From Paucisalibacillus globulus (GTDB lineage: Bacteria; Bacillota; Bacilli; Bacillales; Amphibacillaceae), in assembly GCF_900184735.1 (NCBI RefSeq), contig NZ_LT855389.1:1-41561 (forward strand): a DNA stretch of 41,561 nt. Reading direction: 5' to 3'. Below, piece by piece: positions 11,493 through 19,820 of the stretch (positions are counted from its first letter, which is position 1; each line of letters opens with the position of its first letter). Below the pieces are notes generated by a model. That model ran no database searches. It was not told where the DNA came from and saw only the letters and a program-made list of their open reading frames with translations. The translations under genes and the position numbers were made by a program.

Positions 11493-12269
11493 ATGTCCTT
11501 TCTAACCTTAGAACATGTAACACATCATTACTTTAGCAAAGATGACTTTAAGAAGGCATTAGATGATATATCTTTCTCGGTTAAAGAGGGTGAATTCGTC
11601 TCACTTCTTGGACCAAGTGGCTGTGGTAAGTCTACCATTCTCTCCATTGTTTCAGGGATTATGAATCAGACCTCGGGAAGAGTTCTTTTAGATAATAAAC
11701 CAATGATAGAATCTGAATTAGCAATTGGGTATATGCTTCAACAAGATTACCTATTTCCATGGAAAACTATTCTAGATAATGTGCTACTTGGTCCAACAAT
11801 TCAAGATAATGTAAATGAGGAGCTAAAAGAAAAAGCATTAGAGTTATTACGAGAAGTGGGTTTGCAAAATGTAGAAAAACAATACCCTTCCTCCTTATCA
11901 GGTGGGATGCGGCAGCGTGTTGCCTTAGTGAGAACCTTAATAACTGACCCTAAAATACTATTATTGGATGAACCATTTTCAGCTCTAGATTACCAAACTA
12001 AATTAAAATTAGAAGACCTTGTATATAAACTATTACACGCTTACCACAAGACTGCTATTTTAGTTACCCACGATATTGGAGAAGCAATTGCCATGAGTGA
12101 TCGAATAATTGTCATGAGTGCCAACCCTGGTAGAATTTCCAAAACGTTTGAAGTTCCCCTCGAACTCCGAAACGAGATGCCATTTCTAGTTCGCAAGCAT
12201 CCTAAATATCAATCTATTTTTGACAAAGTTTGGGAGGAGTTAAACAAAAGTGAAACTCAAACCGTTTAA
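11493..12269 (+). CDS. ytlC: ABC importer ATP-binding protein (YtlC-like)
   Basis: A 258-residue cytoplasmic ATPase energising the importer encoded by the flanking genes. Walker A GPSGCGKST is at residues 40-48, the Q-loop is near MLQQDYLFPW (81-90), the signature LSGGMRQR is at 135-142, Walker B ILLLDEP is at 155-161 and the H-loop histidine is at 193. This is the nitrate/sulfonate/taurine subfamily (SsuB/TauB/ThiZ). The gap from ytlA is 11 nt, with AAGGAGGG just before the ATG. The permease follows after 27 nt. Confidence 0.95.
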   Translation: MSFLTLEHVTHHYFSKDDFKKALDDISFSVKEGEFVSLLGPSGCGKSTILSIVSGIMNQTSGRVLLDNKPMIESELAIGYMLQQDYLFPWKTILDNVLLGPTIQDNVNEELKEKALELLREVGLQNVEKQYPSSLSGGMRQRVALVRTLITDPKILLLDEPFSALDYQTKLKLEDLVYKLLHAYHKTAILVTHDIGEAIAMSDRIIVMSANPGRISKTFEVPLELRNEMPFLVRKHPKYQSIFDKVWEELNKSETQTV

Positions 12270-12296
12270 TTCTTCCCTAGAAAGGGGGATGTAGCA

Positions 12297-13103
12297 ATGT
12301 CAGATAAAGGAGACCACTTACTATTTGAGAAACATCTACAGGGTTTGAAACGAGAAAAAAGAATTGTATTCATTTGGCAAGCATGTATTCTAGTTGGATT
12401 CTTTGGTTTATGGGAACTTGCTAGTAGAATGAACTGGATTGATCCATTACTGTTTAGTTCTCCAACTAAAGTCTATAATTTATTAACGGTAAAGTTAACG
12501 GATGGATCCATGATATCTCATACGCTCATTACGTTATTTGAAACATTAGCTGGGTTTATTATTGGAACATTACTTGGAATAGTAATAGCATCCTTACTCT
12601 GGTCATCCCCAAGGTTTTCCAATATCTCTGACCCTTATCTTGTTATTTTGAATGCAATGCCTAAGGTTGCTTTGGGGCCAATTATCATTGTAGCTTTAGG
12701 ACCTGGATATGTCGCTATTATCGCTATGGGAGCGATCATATCCATCATTATAACGACCATAGTTGTCTATACCGGATTTCGCGAAGTAGATCCAAACTAT
12801 GAAAAAGTTCTAAAAAGCTTTGGTGCAACTCGATGGCAATGCTTTAAGTCAGCTATATTTCCAGCAAACTTACCAGTTATGATTTCGACCTTGAAGGTAA
12901 ATGTAGGATTATCTTGGGTCGGTGTAATCGTTGGAGAATTCCTAGTTTCTTCAGAGGGATTAGGATACTTGATTGTTTACGGATTCCAAGTGTTTGATTT
13001 CACATTAGTAATGGCAGCCTTAATTCTTATCGCTATCTTTGCTGCTCTTATGTATAAGGTCGTTGAAAGAATTGAAGGTTGGTTGATTAAGCATACAACT
13101 TAG
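12297..13103 (+). CDS. ytlD: ABC importer permease (YtlD-like)
   Basis: A 268-residue integral membrane protein with about six hydrophobic helices, beginning with [20 protein letters not shown] near residue 24. The EAA-type cytoplasmic loop that contacts the ATPase is visible at [25 protein letters not shown]. It is the permease of the SsuC/TauC/ThiX group and the last gene of the importer operon. A GAAAGGGGG ribosome site precedes the ATG. It is followed by a hairpin terminator. Confidence 0.95.
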   Translation: MSDKGDHLLFEKHLQGLKREKRIVFIWQACILVGFFGLWELASRMNWIDPLLFSSPTKVYNLLTVKLTDGSMISHTLITLFETLAGFIIGTLLGIVIASLLWSSPRFSNISDPYLVILNAMPKVALGPIIIVALGPGYVAIIAMGAIISIIITTIVVYTGFREVDPNYEKVLKSFGATRWQCFKSAIFPANLPVMISTLKVNVGLSWVGVIVGEFLVSSEGLGYLIVYGFQVFDFTLVMAALILIAIFAALMYKVVERIEGWLIKHTT

Positions 13104-13113
13104 TGAAAAACAT

Positions 13114-13146
13114 AAGGATCACAGGCATTATCTGTGATCCTTTCTA
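13114..13146. terminator. Terminator between ytlD and the APH-like gene
   Basis: AAGGATCACAG (13114-13124) pairs with CTGTGATCCTT (13132-13142) around a 7-nt loop. T-rich flanks occur on both strands, so it can serve both convergent operons. Confidence 0.85.
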
Positions 13147-13173
13147 TATCTAGAACAGTTCCTAAAAGTAAAT

Positions 13174-13926
13174 TTACCTTTTAGATTCTTCACCCCTAAC
13201 AATTTTTAGCAATCTGTTAGCATCTTCGTTTGGTACAATTTCCGATAGTCTAGCTCCAGCTATGATAGATGCCCATTCCATTATTTCTTGCTTTTGAATA
13301 CCACTTTTTTCACTATACAGATTCAAATAAATTTCAGCTAAATCTTTGTCGAATTGAGAGTATAAAAGGTATGTTCGACAAACATCCGCACGTATATCGC
13401 CCATACTCGAATCAACCCAATCAATAACATATATGTTGTCACCTGACAAAATAAGATTGAATAAATGATAATCACCATGACAAAGCCTTTCATCAAAATT
13501 CATCTTATTTAACTTACTTATTTGGTGCGTTTTCTCACTCTCACTTAATAGTTGAGCTGACTGTATTTGACGCTCCAATTTGGTAACCATTGATTCAGTT
13601 GAATTGAGTTTAATGTTATGAATACTTAGCTGGTTATCAACTGAAATATTCATATAGTGTTCTGCCATTTGCATGTTCTCCATTACCATGTTACCTAATG
13701 TTTGGCCCTTTATATATTCCATTATTATGGCTGGGTTTTCATTTATTCTGGTTACATTTATGACACGAGGAACACGAAGGCCACTTGTTCTAGCAGCTTC
13801 TTGTTTTGCCGCTTCTTTTACAGCTTCCCCTTGAGGAAAATAGTCATGAAACACTTTAACTATTTGGTTACCATGGAGATAGATTTTTGCAGTATTTCCA
13901 ACTGCAATCGGGTTTTGTAGATCCAT
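13174..13926 (-). CDS. Aminoglycoside phosphotransferase-fold kinase (APH/choline kinase family)
   Basis: A 250-residue protein kinase-like fold. The catalytic loop HGDYHLFN is at residues 150-157 (catalytic Asp152) and the metal-binding VIDW at 167-170 (Asp169). An N-terminal GNTAKIY loop and VKVF lysine correspond to the nucleotide-binding lobe. This fold covers antibiotic kinases, choline and fructosamine kinases; the substrate cannot be read from sequence, and resistance should not be assumed. ATG at 13926 is preferred over GTG at 13929 because AAAGGAG lies 7 nt upstream of it. It is the last gene of a four-gene minus-strand operon, 30 nt after the DnaN paralogue. Confidence 0.85.
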   Translation of the reverse strand: MDLQNPIAVGNTAKIYLHGNQIVKVFHDYFPQGEAVKEAAKQEAARTSGLRVPRVINVTRINENPAIIMEYIKGQTLGNMVMENMQMAEHYMNISVDNQLSIHNIKLNSTESMVTKLERQIQSAQLLSESEKTHQISKLNKMNFDERLCHGDYHLFNLILSGDNIYVIDWVDSSMGDIRADVCRTYLLYSQFDKDLAEIYLNLYSEKSGIQKQEIMEWASIIAGARLSEIVPNEDANRLLKIVRGEESKR

Positions 13927-13956
13927 CACTCCACTCCTTTACCAAAGATAATAACC

Positions 13957-15072
13957 TTATGTTCTAACAGGTGATACAAGCTGAATATGTGACTCATCCC
14001 CAACAGGTGATAACAAAATCGGTCTCAATGAACCGTTTAAACAGATTCTCACCTCATCTTCACTAATTGCTTGCAGCGCCTCCATCATAAAATTCCCATC
14101 AAAAGTTATGGTGGTTTCCTTAACATCTGACTTGGTCTTAATTCGTTGCTTCTCTTCAATTTGACCATGTTCAGATGTACCTGAAGAGATCGAGATTGTG
14201 TACTCATCCCTCATTTGAAGTGTGATATTGTTATTTTTCATTTCACTTACAAAAATACTGGCTCTTTCTATACCTTGTAATAACTGCTTGGTCTTTAAGG
14301 AAAATTCTGTCTTGAAATTCTGAGAGAGTAAGCCAAATACATTTGGATAGTTTCCATCTATTAACTTAGAATACAAGGAAGTCGTATTTGTTTTGAATAC
14401 GATATAAGAATTGGTTGTAGTGATTAATACCTCTGTTCTTTGTCCCCCTAATAACTTTAGAAGCTCTGTCAATGCATAACTAGGTACGATAAAAGAACCA
14501 AAAACATCAGAACTTATACTTATTTTTCTTAGTGATAATCTTTGTGAATTTGTTGCGATACAAGTAAGGAAATTATCATGAAATAAAAAGTTCACACCTG
14601 TAAGGACTGGCTTAGTTCCAGTTTTTGAAGCAGCAAATACCGTTTGCCTAATAGCAGAAGATAACTCTTCCGAAGAAATACTTATCTCTCCCCCACTCTT
14701 AATTTCCGGTAATGAGGGATATTCTTCAACATGGAACCCATTTATTCTCATTTTGATATCTTCCGATTGCATCTTAACAGCGTTTTTATCAGCTACTTCA
14801 AAATGGATTGGACTTGGTAATTTTTTTATGATATCCCCAAGATATTTTGCTGAAACTACGATACTCCCACTTTGTACTATAGATAGATCCTCTGATACCG
14901 GAATTGTTTTTACGATTGTAATTTCAGTATTACTTCCAATGAGGATTAATTGATCTAACTTTGCCTCGATTTTTATTCCCGTTAGAATAGGCAAAGAATT
15001 TTTGTAAGATATTGCTCTACTCACTTCTGATACAGCTTTTTTAAATACATGGTTATTTATTTTGAATTCCAT
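13957..15072 (-). CDS. DNA polymerase III beta subunit paralogue (second sliding clamp)
   Basis: A 371-residue full-length DnaN homologue. The three-domain clamp pattern is visible: LPILTGIKIEA near residue 28, GSIVVSAKYLGDIIKKLP near 70, IRQTVFAASKTGTKPVLTGVNF near 142, TNSQRLSLRK near 175, and a SPVRT C-terminus like the PVRTY end of B. subtilis DnaN but without the last Tyr. It is not beside dnaA or recF, where the housekeeping dnaN normally lies, so it is probably a second copy. Extra dnaN-like genes are known in some Bacillaceae. It lies in an operon with a DinB-fold protein and a membrane protein upstream and a kinase downstream. The start has a GAGAGGGA ribosome site. Confidence 0.92.
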   Translation of the reverse strand: MEFKINNHVFKKAVSEVSRAISYKNSLPILTGIKIEAKLDQLILIGSNTEITIVKTIPVSEDLSIVQSGSIVVSAKYLGDIIKKLPSPIHFEVADKNAVKMQSEDIKMRINGFHVEEYPSLPEIKSGGEISISSEELSSAIRQTVFAASKTGTKPVLTGVNFLFHDNFLTCIATNSQRLSLRKISISSDVFGSFIVPSYALTELLKLLGGQRTEVLITTTNSYIVFKTNTTSLYSKLIDGNYPNVFGLLSQNFKTEFSLKTKQLLQGIERASIFVSEMKNNNITLQMRDEYTISISSGTSEHGQIEEKQRIKTKSDVKETTITFDGNFMMEALQAISEDEVRICLNGSLRPILLSPVGDESHIQLVSPVRT

Positions 15073-15089
15073 TTTTGTCCCTCTCCCGT

Positions 15090-15569
15090 TTACGGTCCAA
15101 TCTTCATTAATTTATCTATGTAATCATAAGGAAGGATACTATCAACAGACTGATAGTAAAAGCCCTTGTACCTAATCGTATCGTCTGAATTGATGATTAA
15201 TTCCTTTAGCAATTCTCCTTCTTGATCAAATATTTTAGTGTTAAATCGATATCCCAAATAGCCATATGAGGCTTTCCCTTTTTGAAAAGTAACGTCATTA
15301 AGATTATTAATAATATGATTAATATCTGTTCTAGCTGTTACTTCAAAAAAATCTCCTGAGTTCCCATCAAAGATAGCTATTTTCGATACCTTAGTAGGTT
15401 CAATATTAACTATTTTATGTGGTATATAAGTACATGCAAATCCGATAATTAAAAGTATTGGGATACCAATTAGTAATATCCTAAACTTCTTTCTCTTAAT
15501 TAACCAAAAAAGCAATAGTGCCATGACTATAACAACGAAAACATAACCTATTAATAGTTGAATTGCCAT
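15090..15569 (-). CDS. Membrane-anchored protein of unknown function
   Basis: A 159-residue protein with two N-terminal hydrophobic helices (LLIGYVFVVIVMALLLFWLI near 5-24 and ILLIGIPILLIIGFACTYI near 31-49) joined by a basic KRKK turn. A soluble domain of about 105 residues follows, rich in beta-strand pattern (IAIFDGNSGDFFEV, KASYGYLGYRFN, LLKELIINSDDTIRYKGFYY). With a short basic cytoplasmic turn, the domain is probably outside the membrane. I recognise no family. It sits 17 nt upstream of the DnaN paralogue and 13 nt after the DinB-like gene, so it is almost certainly cotranscribed with them. Confidence 0.78.
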   Translation of the reverse strand: MAIQLLIGYVFVVIVMALLLFWLIKRKKFRILLIGIPILLIIGFACTYIPHKIVNIEPTKVSKIAIFDGNSGDFFEVTARTDINHIINNLNDVTFQKGKASYGYLGYRFNTKIFDQEGELLKELIINSDDTIRYKGFYYQSVDSILPYDYIDKLMKIGP

Positions 15570-15582
15570 ATGCTATCCCCTA

Positions 15583-16137
15583 TCACATAACTCTCTGTTG
15601 TTCGTATTTAATTACTAAATTGAAATGGTGTTGTTCATGGATAGCTAATAAATGAACACTTTGAATGACATTTGGGAAGTATGCAATTGGATCTGGATAG
15701 TGAATTTGTCCAGCCACTTTTTCATCGATTTTGGATAGTTTGTTCTTTAACATATTCGTTTCACTAATAAGTAACGTTTGAAGATCCCTGAGGTCATATC
15801 TTTGATGAATGTTTTTCTTTGGGGTTAATAAAAAAGGAGCTCTCATTGCTCGCTTCTTGACTTGGTTGTATTCTTCATAAATGTTGTATGTTTCTTTTTT
15901 ATATGTCCTATTTTTCCGCAAATACCCATACGGAAGCATCAATGGAAGATAAAGGGTTGAGAATCGTCTAACCAGTCTTACCATAAGAATTAAATGGTAG
16001 ATGGTTTCCATTACTGACCACTTTTCGGGCATTGGTCTTTCAGAAGGATTTATTTCTAATTCGATTACCTTTTTATAAAAGTCATTTCTTTGGTTTTCTA
16101 GTAATTGAAAGTAACTCCTCATTTCTTTACTCTTCAA
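15583..16137 (-). CDS. DinB/YfiT-like four-helix-bundle protein
   Basis: A 184-residue protein with the DinB-superfamily pattern. An N-terminal helix precedes KWSVMETIYHLILMVRLVRR, which holds the first putative metal histidine. A long middle region is followed by LLAIHEQHHFNLV with the histidine cluster. DinB/YfiT proteins often bind a divalent metal and include thiol-dependent transferases; a reaction cannot be assigned here. The start is TTG at 16137, with AAAGGGG 9 nt upstream and no better ATG nearby. It is the first gene of the operon with the membrane protein, the DnaN paralogue and the APH-like kinase. Confidence 0.8.
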   Translation of the reverse strand: MKSKEMRSYFQLLENQRNDFYKKVIELEINPSERPMPEKWSVMETIYHLILMVRLVRRFSTLYLPLMLPYGYLRKNRTYKKETYNIYEEYNQVKKRAMRAPFLLTPKKNIHQRYDLRDLQTLLISETNMLKNKLSKIDEKVAGQIHYPDPIAYFPNVIQSVHLLAIHEQHHFNLVIKYEQQRVM

Positions 16138-16276
16138 AATTAAGATCCCCTTTGGAATACTAGTTTACTATTATTTTATTTTACCATGGATGGCTTGAAC
16201 TTTTTATACTATTTAAATATTTATATTGAATGTTTTCAAAAGATTGTTGTTTTTGAGTTTAAACTAGCAAATAATA

Positions 16277-16770
16277 GATAGGAACTGTGCGGTAGCTAAG
16301 GATTATGGTAGCGCATCATACCCGCTACGGAAATACACTCCGCTTTCCGCGGGCGGCTGGTGAGCCTCCTCAGAGCTAAAGCTCTTGCGGGGTCTCACCG
16401 ATGCCTATCCTCCCGCAGGAGTCTCCGTGTATTTCCTTCGCTAGTAATAAGTGATTAAGGGCAATAAACCACTTAAATCCAAAAATATGATCAATAACTA
16501 ACAATAATTAGAATACTAAACCAGCGCAGGCAGAATACGGAGACTCCTCGAAAATAAAGAACAATTTTCTTCGTGCGATGATTAACCTGCCATAGCCTTC
16601 CTTGTCCTACGGGAATAGCACGTGTCCGAAGACCCCTAGAGAGGCGAACTTTCCTCGAGGAGGCTGAGGCCGTGCCCGTGGAAAGCGGAGTATTCTGCCG
16701 GAGCGGAATCATACCACTATACCCATTTATTTTTTGAGAGATTAGCAGTGGTTACCGCACAGTTTCTATC
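16277..16770. repeat. Inverted duplication of a GC-rich intergenic repeat with 18-bp terminal inverted repeats
   Basis: The outer ends match in inverted orientation: GATAGGAACTGTGCGGTA (16277-16294) and its complement at 16753-16770, 17 of 18 identical. Inside are two copies of a GC-rich motif in opposite orientation. Copy one (about 16325-16441) reads ACTCCGCTTTCCGCGGGC, then GAGCCTCCTC, GCGGGGTCT and CAGGAGTCTCCGT. Copy two (about 16530-16710) has the same blocks on the minus strand, but with an extra stretch of about 60 bp. Blocks like these are common intergenic repeats in Bacillaceae (from memory). No protein gene fits 16138-16820; the short minus-strand frame over copy two is an artefact. 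Confidence 0.75.
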
Positions 16771-16808
16771 AATAGCAACATACAAAAACAACCTCTAATA
16801 GTTCCAAA

Positions 16809-16838
16809 TAAAAAACCACCTCAATTTGAGGTGGTTTC
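16809..16838 (-). terminator. ytkD terminator overlapping the last codons
   Basis: On the minus strand AAACCACCTCAA pairs with TTGAGGTGGTTT, then a T-run. The 5' arm is made by the last codons of ytkD (Glu-Thr-Thr-Ser-Asn) and the stop codon lies at the loop. Confidence 0.85.
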
Positions 16839-17291
16839 CAGTTTTTCCATACAATACTTCAGAACGTCATCTTTCATGATAAAACTATAGTTAGGATTAA
16901 ATTTAACATTCCTAGGGATAGCTTCTAGTAAGACAGGGCCTTCTGTTTCATAATATGTTTCCTGTTCTTCTAGCTTTTCTACTTCTGCATAATAAACATT
17001 TTTTACAACATGTCCTGCTTTGCCTGCCACGTGATATTGGCCAATATAATGAATATCTCTTATGACTCCACCAGTCTCTTCCATTACCTCACGTACTGCC
17101 GCTTCTTCTGCGTTTTCGCCTTGCTCTACTTTTCCTCCTGGGAACTCCAAACCACGGTCCCTATGTTTCGTTAATAACCATTTATTATCGTACCGGCATA
17201 TGACCCAGACATGCCTTGGATCATTGGAGAAAGGATGCTTGCTAAAAGAGAGAGAAACTTCATTTTGATAATAATCTCGAAATGTAAACAT
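16821..17291 (-). CDS. ytkD: Nudix hydrolase (YtkD-like)
   Basis: A 156-residue Nudix protein with a complete Nudix box at residues 53-75 (G-x5-E-x7-REVMEETGG). Length and flanking motifs (LTKHRDRGLEFPGGKVEQGE) match B. subtilis YtkD, a nucleoside-triphosphate diphosphohydrolase reported to act on 8-oxo-dGTP and on RNA 5' ends. Its position between the ytl genes and the men operon matches B. subtilis. It follows a small secreted/membrane protein gene by 17 nt on the same strand and is likely cotranscribed. Intrinsic termination is built into its 3' end. Confidence 0.9.
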   Translation of the reverse strand: MFTFRDYYQNEVSLSFSKHPFSNDPRHVWVICRYDNKWLLTKHRDRGLEFPGGKVEQGENAEEAAVREVMEETGGVIRDIHYIGQYHVAGKAGHVVKNVYYAEVEKLEEQETYYETEGPVLLEAIPRNVKFNPNYSFIMKDDVLKYCMEKLETTSN

Positions 17292-17308
17292 ATATCAGCT
17301 ACCTAACT

Positions 17309-17815
17309 TCATCGATGTGTTATTTTTGTGATTTTCCACTCTTGGTTTGCAAAAGTCATTTCGATATCAATACCATATTCTCCGTACAGTTCGGATTGAT
17401 TCTTTTGCTTCACCAAGATTTTATCCTGAGATAATTGTACCACATCATACTCATTCTGTTCATCAAACCAAGGTGGCGTTTCCGTAGGGATAATATATAA
17501 TTCGTTATTCTCTTCTTTATAATAATAATCGAGATATGGTTGTACAACTTCAACTGTCGCAATGTTTCTAAACTCTTTTAACAATGAGTCCTTGTTATTG
17601 TATTTCTTCACCTTATCTAGATTATCTGCTTCCTGAACAAGTTTCTCCATAAAACCATCCGTTAAATTTACAATCTCAGCATGTGTAATAGAATTGGTGT
17701 TGTCTTGTTCTTGACTCATATCTTGTACCGTATATGTACTGTTCATAGAGTTTTCTATTGGTAATAGATAACCAATCCCTATTCCAATAGTCATTAATGC
17801 GATTATTTTTCTCAA
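17309..17815 (-). CDS. Exported or membrane-anchored protein of unknown function
   Basis: A 168-residue protein with a short N-terminal hydrophobic helix (IIALMTIGIGIGYLLPI) and the rest probably outside the membrane. The C-terminal part has the strand pattern ILVKQKNQSELYGEYGIDIEMTF followed by EWKITKITHR, which looks like the end of an NTF2/cystatin-like or DUF-type lipoprotein domain. There is no lipobox. The start is TTG at 17815 with AGGTGG 6 nt upstream. It lies 17 nt before ytkD and is probably in the same transcript. I do not recognise the family. Confidence 0.75.
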   Translation of the reverse strand: MRKIIALMTIGIGIGYLLPIENSMNSTYTVQDMSQEQDNTNSITHAEIVNLTDGFMEKLVQEADNLDKVKKYNNKDSLLKEFRNIATVEVVQPYLDYYYKEENNELYIIPTETPPWFDEQNEYDVVQLSQDKILVKQKNQSELYGEYGIDIEMTFANQEWKITKITHR

Positions 17816-17871
17816 AACTGTCCACCTACCCTCTACTATACTATTCCCTAGAAACTATCTTAGTTAAACAA

Positions 17872-17905
17872 CAAAAAAAGGAATAAGATAATTCATCCTA
17901 TTCCT
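17872..17905 (-). terminator. Terminator downstream of the 104-residue hypothetical gene
   Basis: On the minus strand AGGAATAGGAT pairs with ATCTTATTCCT (one G-U pair) around a 5-nt loop, then seven T. Confidence 0.8.
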
Positions 17906-17913
17906 CTTCAAGC

Positions 17914-18234
17914 CTATATATGATTTTCTCCCAGGATTCCTATACTTTTTATATGATTTTTAGCTGTTTCGTCCCCTAAATCATAGAGCATTTGATAGAC
18001 ATCTACCATGCTTGCATCATAGCTATCATTAGGCTTGTCATTATGATAAGGCATTATTGGAACATGTGCCCTCCAAAAACTATTGTAAGCAGCGCCGTCC
18101 ATATTATTTAGCTTCGCCCTTAACATAGCAACCTCTTCATTGGTTGCATTGATTATAAAGCTATCGTTATTTTGGTACTTTGTTTGTGAAATTTCACCAC
18201 TACCAATATCAACGTAATATGTCTTTTTTTCCAT
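17914..18234 (-). CDS. Small conserved-looking protein of unknown function
   Basis: A 106-residue cytoplasmic protein with no signal or membrane segment. It opens with a beta hairpin pattern (KTYYVDIGSGEISQ). It then has an EEVAMLRAKLNNMD helix, an aromatic-histidine stretch (SFWRAHVPIMPYHNDKPND) and a C-terminal helix with GDETAKNHIKSIGIL. I believe similar short proteins occur across Bacillaceae, but I cannot name the family. ATG at 18234 is chosen because AGGAGG lies 7 nt upstream; the GTG at 18240 touches that site. It is 62 nt downstream of menE and ends in its own terminator, so it may share the menE transcript. Confidence 0.8.
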   Translation of the reverse strand: MEKKTYYVDIGSGEISQTKYQNNDSFIINATNEEVAMLRAKLNNMDGAAYNSFWRAHVPIMPYHNDKPNDSYDASMVDVYQMLYDLGDETAKNHIKSIGILGENHI

Positions 18235-18296
18235 ACACACACCTCCTAACCTTAATTTGTCTAAAATCAGGAAAAGAATGTATGGAGAAAAAATAG

Positions 18297-19748
18297 CTAC
18301 TTTAAAAGATCCAATAATTTGTTGCGTACCAATTTATTGGATGCGTTTCTCGGGAGACTATCAACAAAGTGTATTTCTTTTGGTAGTTTGTATTTTGCTA
18401 TCTTACCTTTCGCATAGTTCAGAACATCTTCTATATGGATTTGTTCATGAGCAGGAACAATAAAAGCAATTGGTACTTGTCCCCAATAATCATCTGGCTT
18501 TCCAGTTACTCCTACTTCCTTAACTCCTTGAAAGCCAGTTAAAACACTTTCTATTTCGGATGGATAAATATTTTCTCCTCCTGAAATGATTAAATCCTTT
18601 CTTCGGTCTACAACAAATAAGAAACCTTCCTCATCCAAATAGCCGAGATCACCAGTAGATAGCCATCCATCATCGAAATTGCTATCATTTGCTTTTTTAT
18701 TATTGTAATATCCGTTTGTTACCATTGGTCCTTTTACCAGTATCTCTCCAATTTCGTTTGGCTCTGAATCTTTAATCTTTATTTGGGCTGGAAATAGAGC
18801 TTTACCAGCTGAACCAATCTTTTGTAATGCATCACGTGAACTAAGGGTAACAATTTGTGATGTTGTTTCCGTCATACCAAATGATTGAAATACTGGAATG
18901 TTTCTTTCACTTGCCTTTTCTAATAAGGGAACTGGTGCTGGACCACCACCTAGTAACATACAACGAAAATGACTTGGGAATTGGTTATCGCCTAAAGTAG
19001 CCAGAATACGTTGAACCATAACTGTTACAACAGAAGCAATGGTTACACCACGATTCACAATGGCATCTAGAACAATTTGTTCATTGAACTTTTCTACTAG
19101 ATATACAGGCATCCCATAGATCGCACTTTTTATAAAGATGGACAACCCACCAACATGAAAATATGGTAAGACCGCAAGCCATTTGTCTGATTCTACTAAT
19201 CCAAGGTTAAGTGCTGAACCAATCGCACTCCACCAGTGATTTCCATAGGTGTGAACCACTCCTTTTGGGAATCCTGTGGTCCCTGATGTGTATATAATCG
19301 TAAATGGTTCACTTAGATCAATCTCATCGATTAGCTCTACTTTTTCTTTAATCCTCTTCTCTACTTCTGAGAAACTCATTGCTATATCCACATCTAATTC
19401 CTTCGCTTGGTAGAGTAGTTCATCTTGAGAAATAACCACCGTAACATTTGCATCTCTAATTTGATAATTTAGTTCTTCATTGGTTAACCTTGTATTCAAT
19501 AACACCGCAACCGCACCAAGATAACTTAATGCATGTATTGCAATAATCATGGTTACATTATTATTCGACAATACCCCGACATGGCTACCTTTTGTTATCT
19601 TTAATTTAGCTAACTTCCTGGCAAACTCCTGACTTTTCTCCTTCAATTCAATAAACGTAATCGTACTACCGTCTACCATCTCAATTGCAGGTTGGTTCGG
19701 AGAAAGAAAAGCCTGTTTTGTTAACCAATGTGGAATTACTTCTGCCAT
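18297..19748 (-). CDS. menE: o-Succinylbenzoate-CoA ligase
   Basis: It adenylates o-succinylbenzoate and joins it to coenzyme A in menaquinone synthesis. It is 483 residues, the usual length for Bacillus MenE. The ANL-superfamily motifs are intact: the P-loop IYTSGTTGFPKG near residue 149, FGMTETTSQ in the middle, GWLSTGDLG, the hinge DRRKDLIISGGENIYPSEIE, and the catalytic-lysine region NASNKLVRNKL at the C-terminus. A GAGGTGA ribosome site precedes the ATG. It lies after menB but is separated from it by a strong hairpin, so its expression may need read-through or its own promoter. menC, which follows menE in B. subtilis, is absent here. Confidence 0.97.
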   Translation of the reverse strand: MAEVIPHWLTKQAFLSPNQPAIEMVDGSTITFIELKEKSQEFARKLAKLKITKGSHVGVLSNNNVTMIIAIHALSYLGAVAVLLNTRLTNEELNYQIRDANVTVVISQDELLYQAKELDVDIAMSFSEVEKRIKEKVELIDEIDLSEPFTIIYTSGTTGFPKGVVHTYGNHWWSAIGSALNLGLVESDKWLAVLPYFHVGGLSIFIKSAIYGMPVYLVEKFNEQIVLDAIVNRGVTIASVVTVMVQRILATLGDNQFPSHFRCMLLGGGPAPVPLLEKASERNIPVFQSFGMTETTSQIVTLSSRDALQKIGSAGKALFPAQIKIKDSEPNEIGEILVKGPMVTNGYYNNKKANDSNFDDGWLSTGDLGYLDEEGFLFVVDRRKDLIISGGENIYPSEIESVLTGFQGVKEVGVTGKPDDYWGQVPIAFIVPAHEQIHIEDVLNYAKGKIAKYKLPKEIHFVDSLPRNASNKLVRNKLLDLLK

Positions 19749-19772
19749 AAAACATCACCTCATTGTTGAAAG

Positions 19773-19802
19773 AAAAACCTTTGCCCGAAAGCAAAGGTTT
19801 TT
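19773..19802 (-). terminator. Terminator between menB and menE
   Basis: A perfect 12-bp stem (AAAAACCTTTGC with GCAAAGGTTTTT), a 6-nt loop and a T-run in the stem end form a good intrinsic terminator between two genes normally in one operon. Confidence 0.85.
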
Positions 19803-19820
19803 ATCTAGAAATCATACTGA

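Noticed and set aside
13174-13926. Aminoglycoside resistance gene
   Set aside because: Only the general APH kinase fold is visible; context and sequence give no evidence of antibiotic modification.
16491-16712. 73-residue frame on the minus strand
   Set aside because: It lies wholly over the GC-rich inverted repeat copy and has no ribosome site or recognisable protein pattern.
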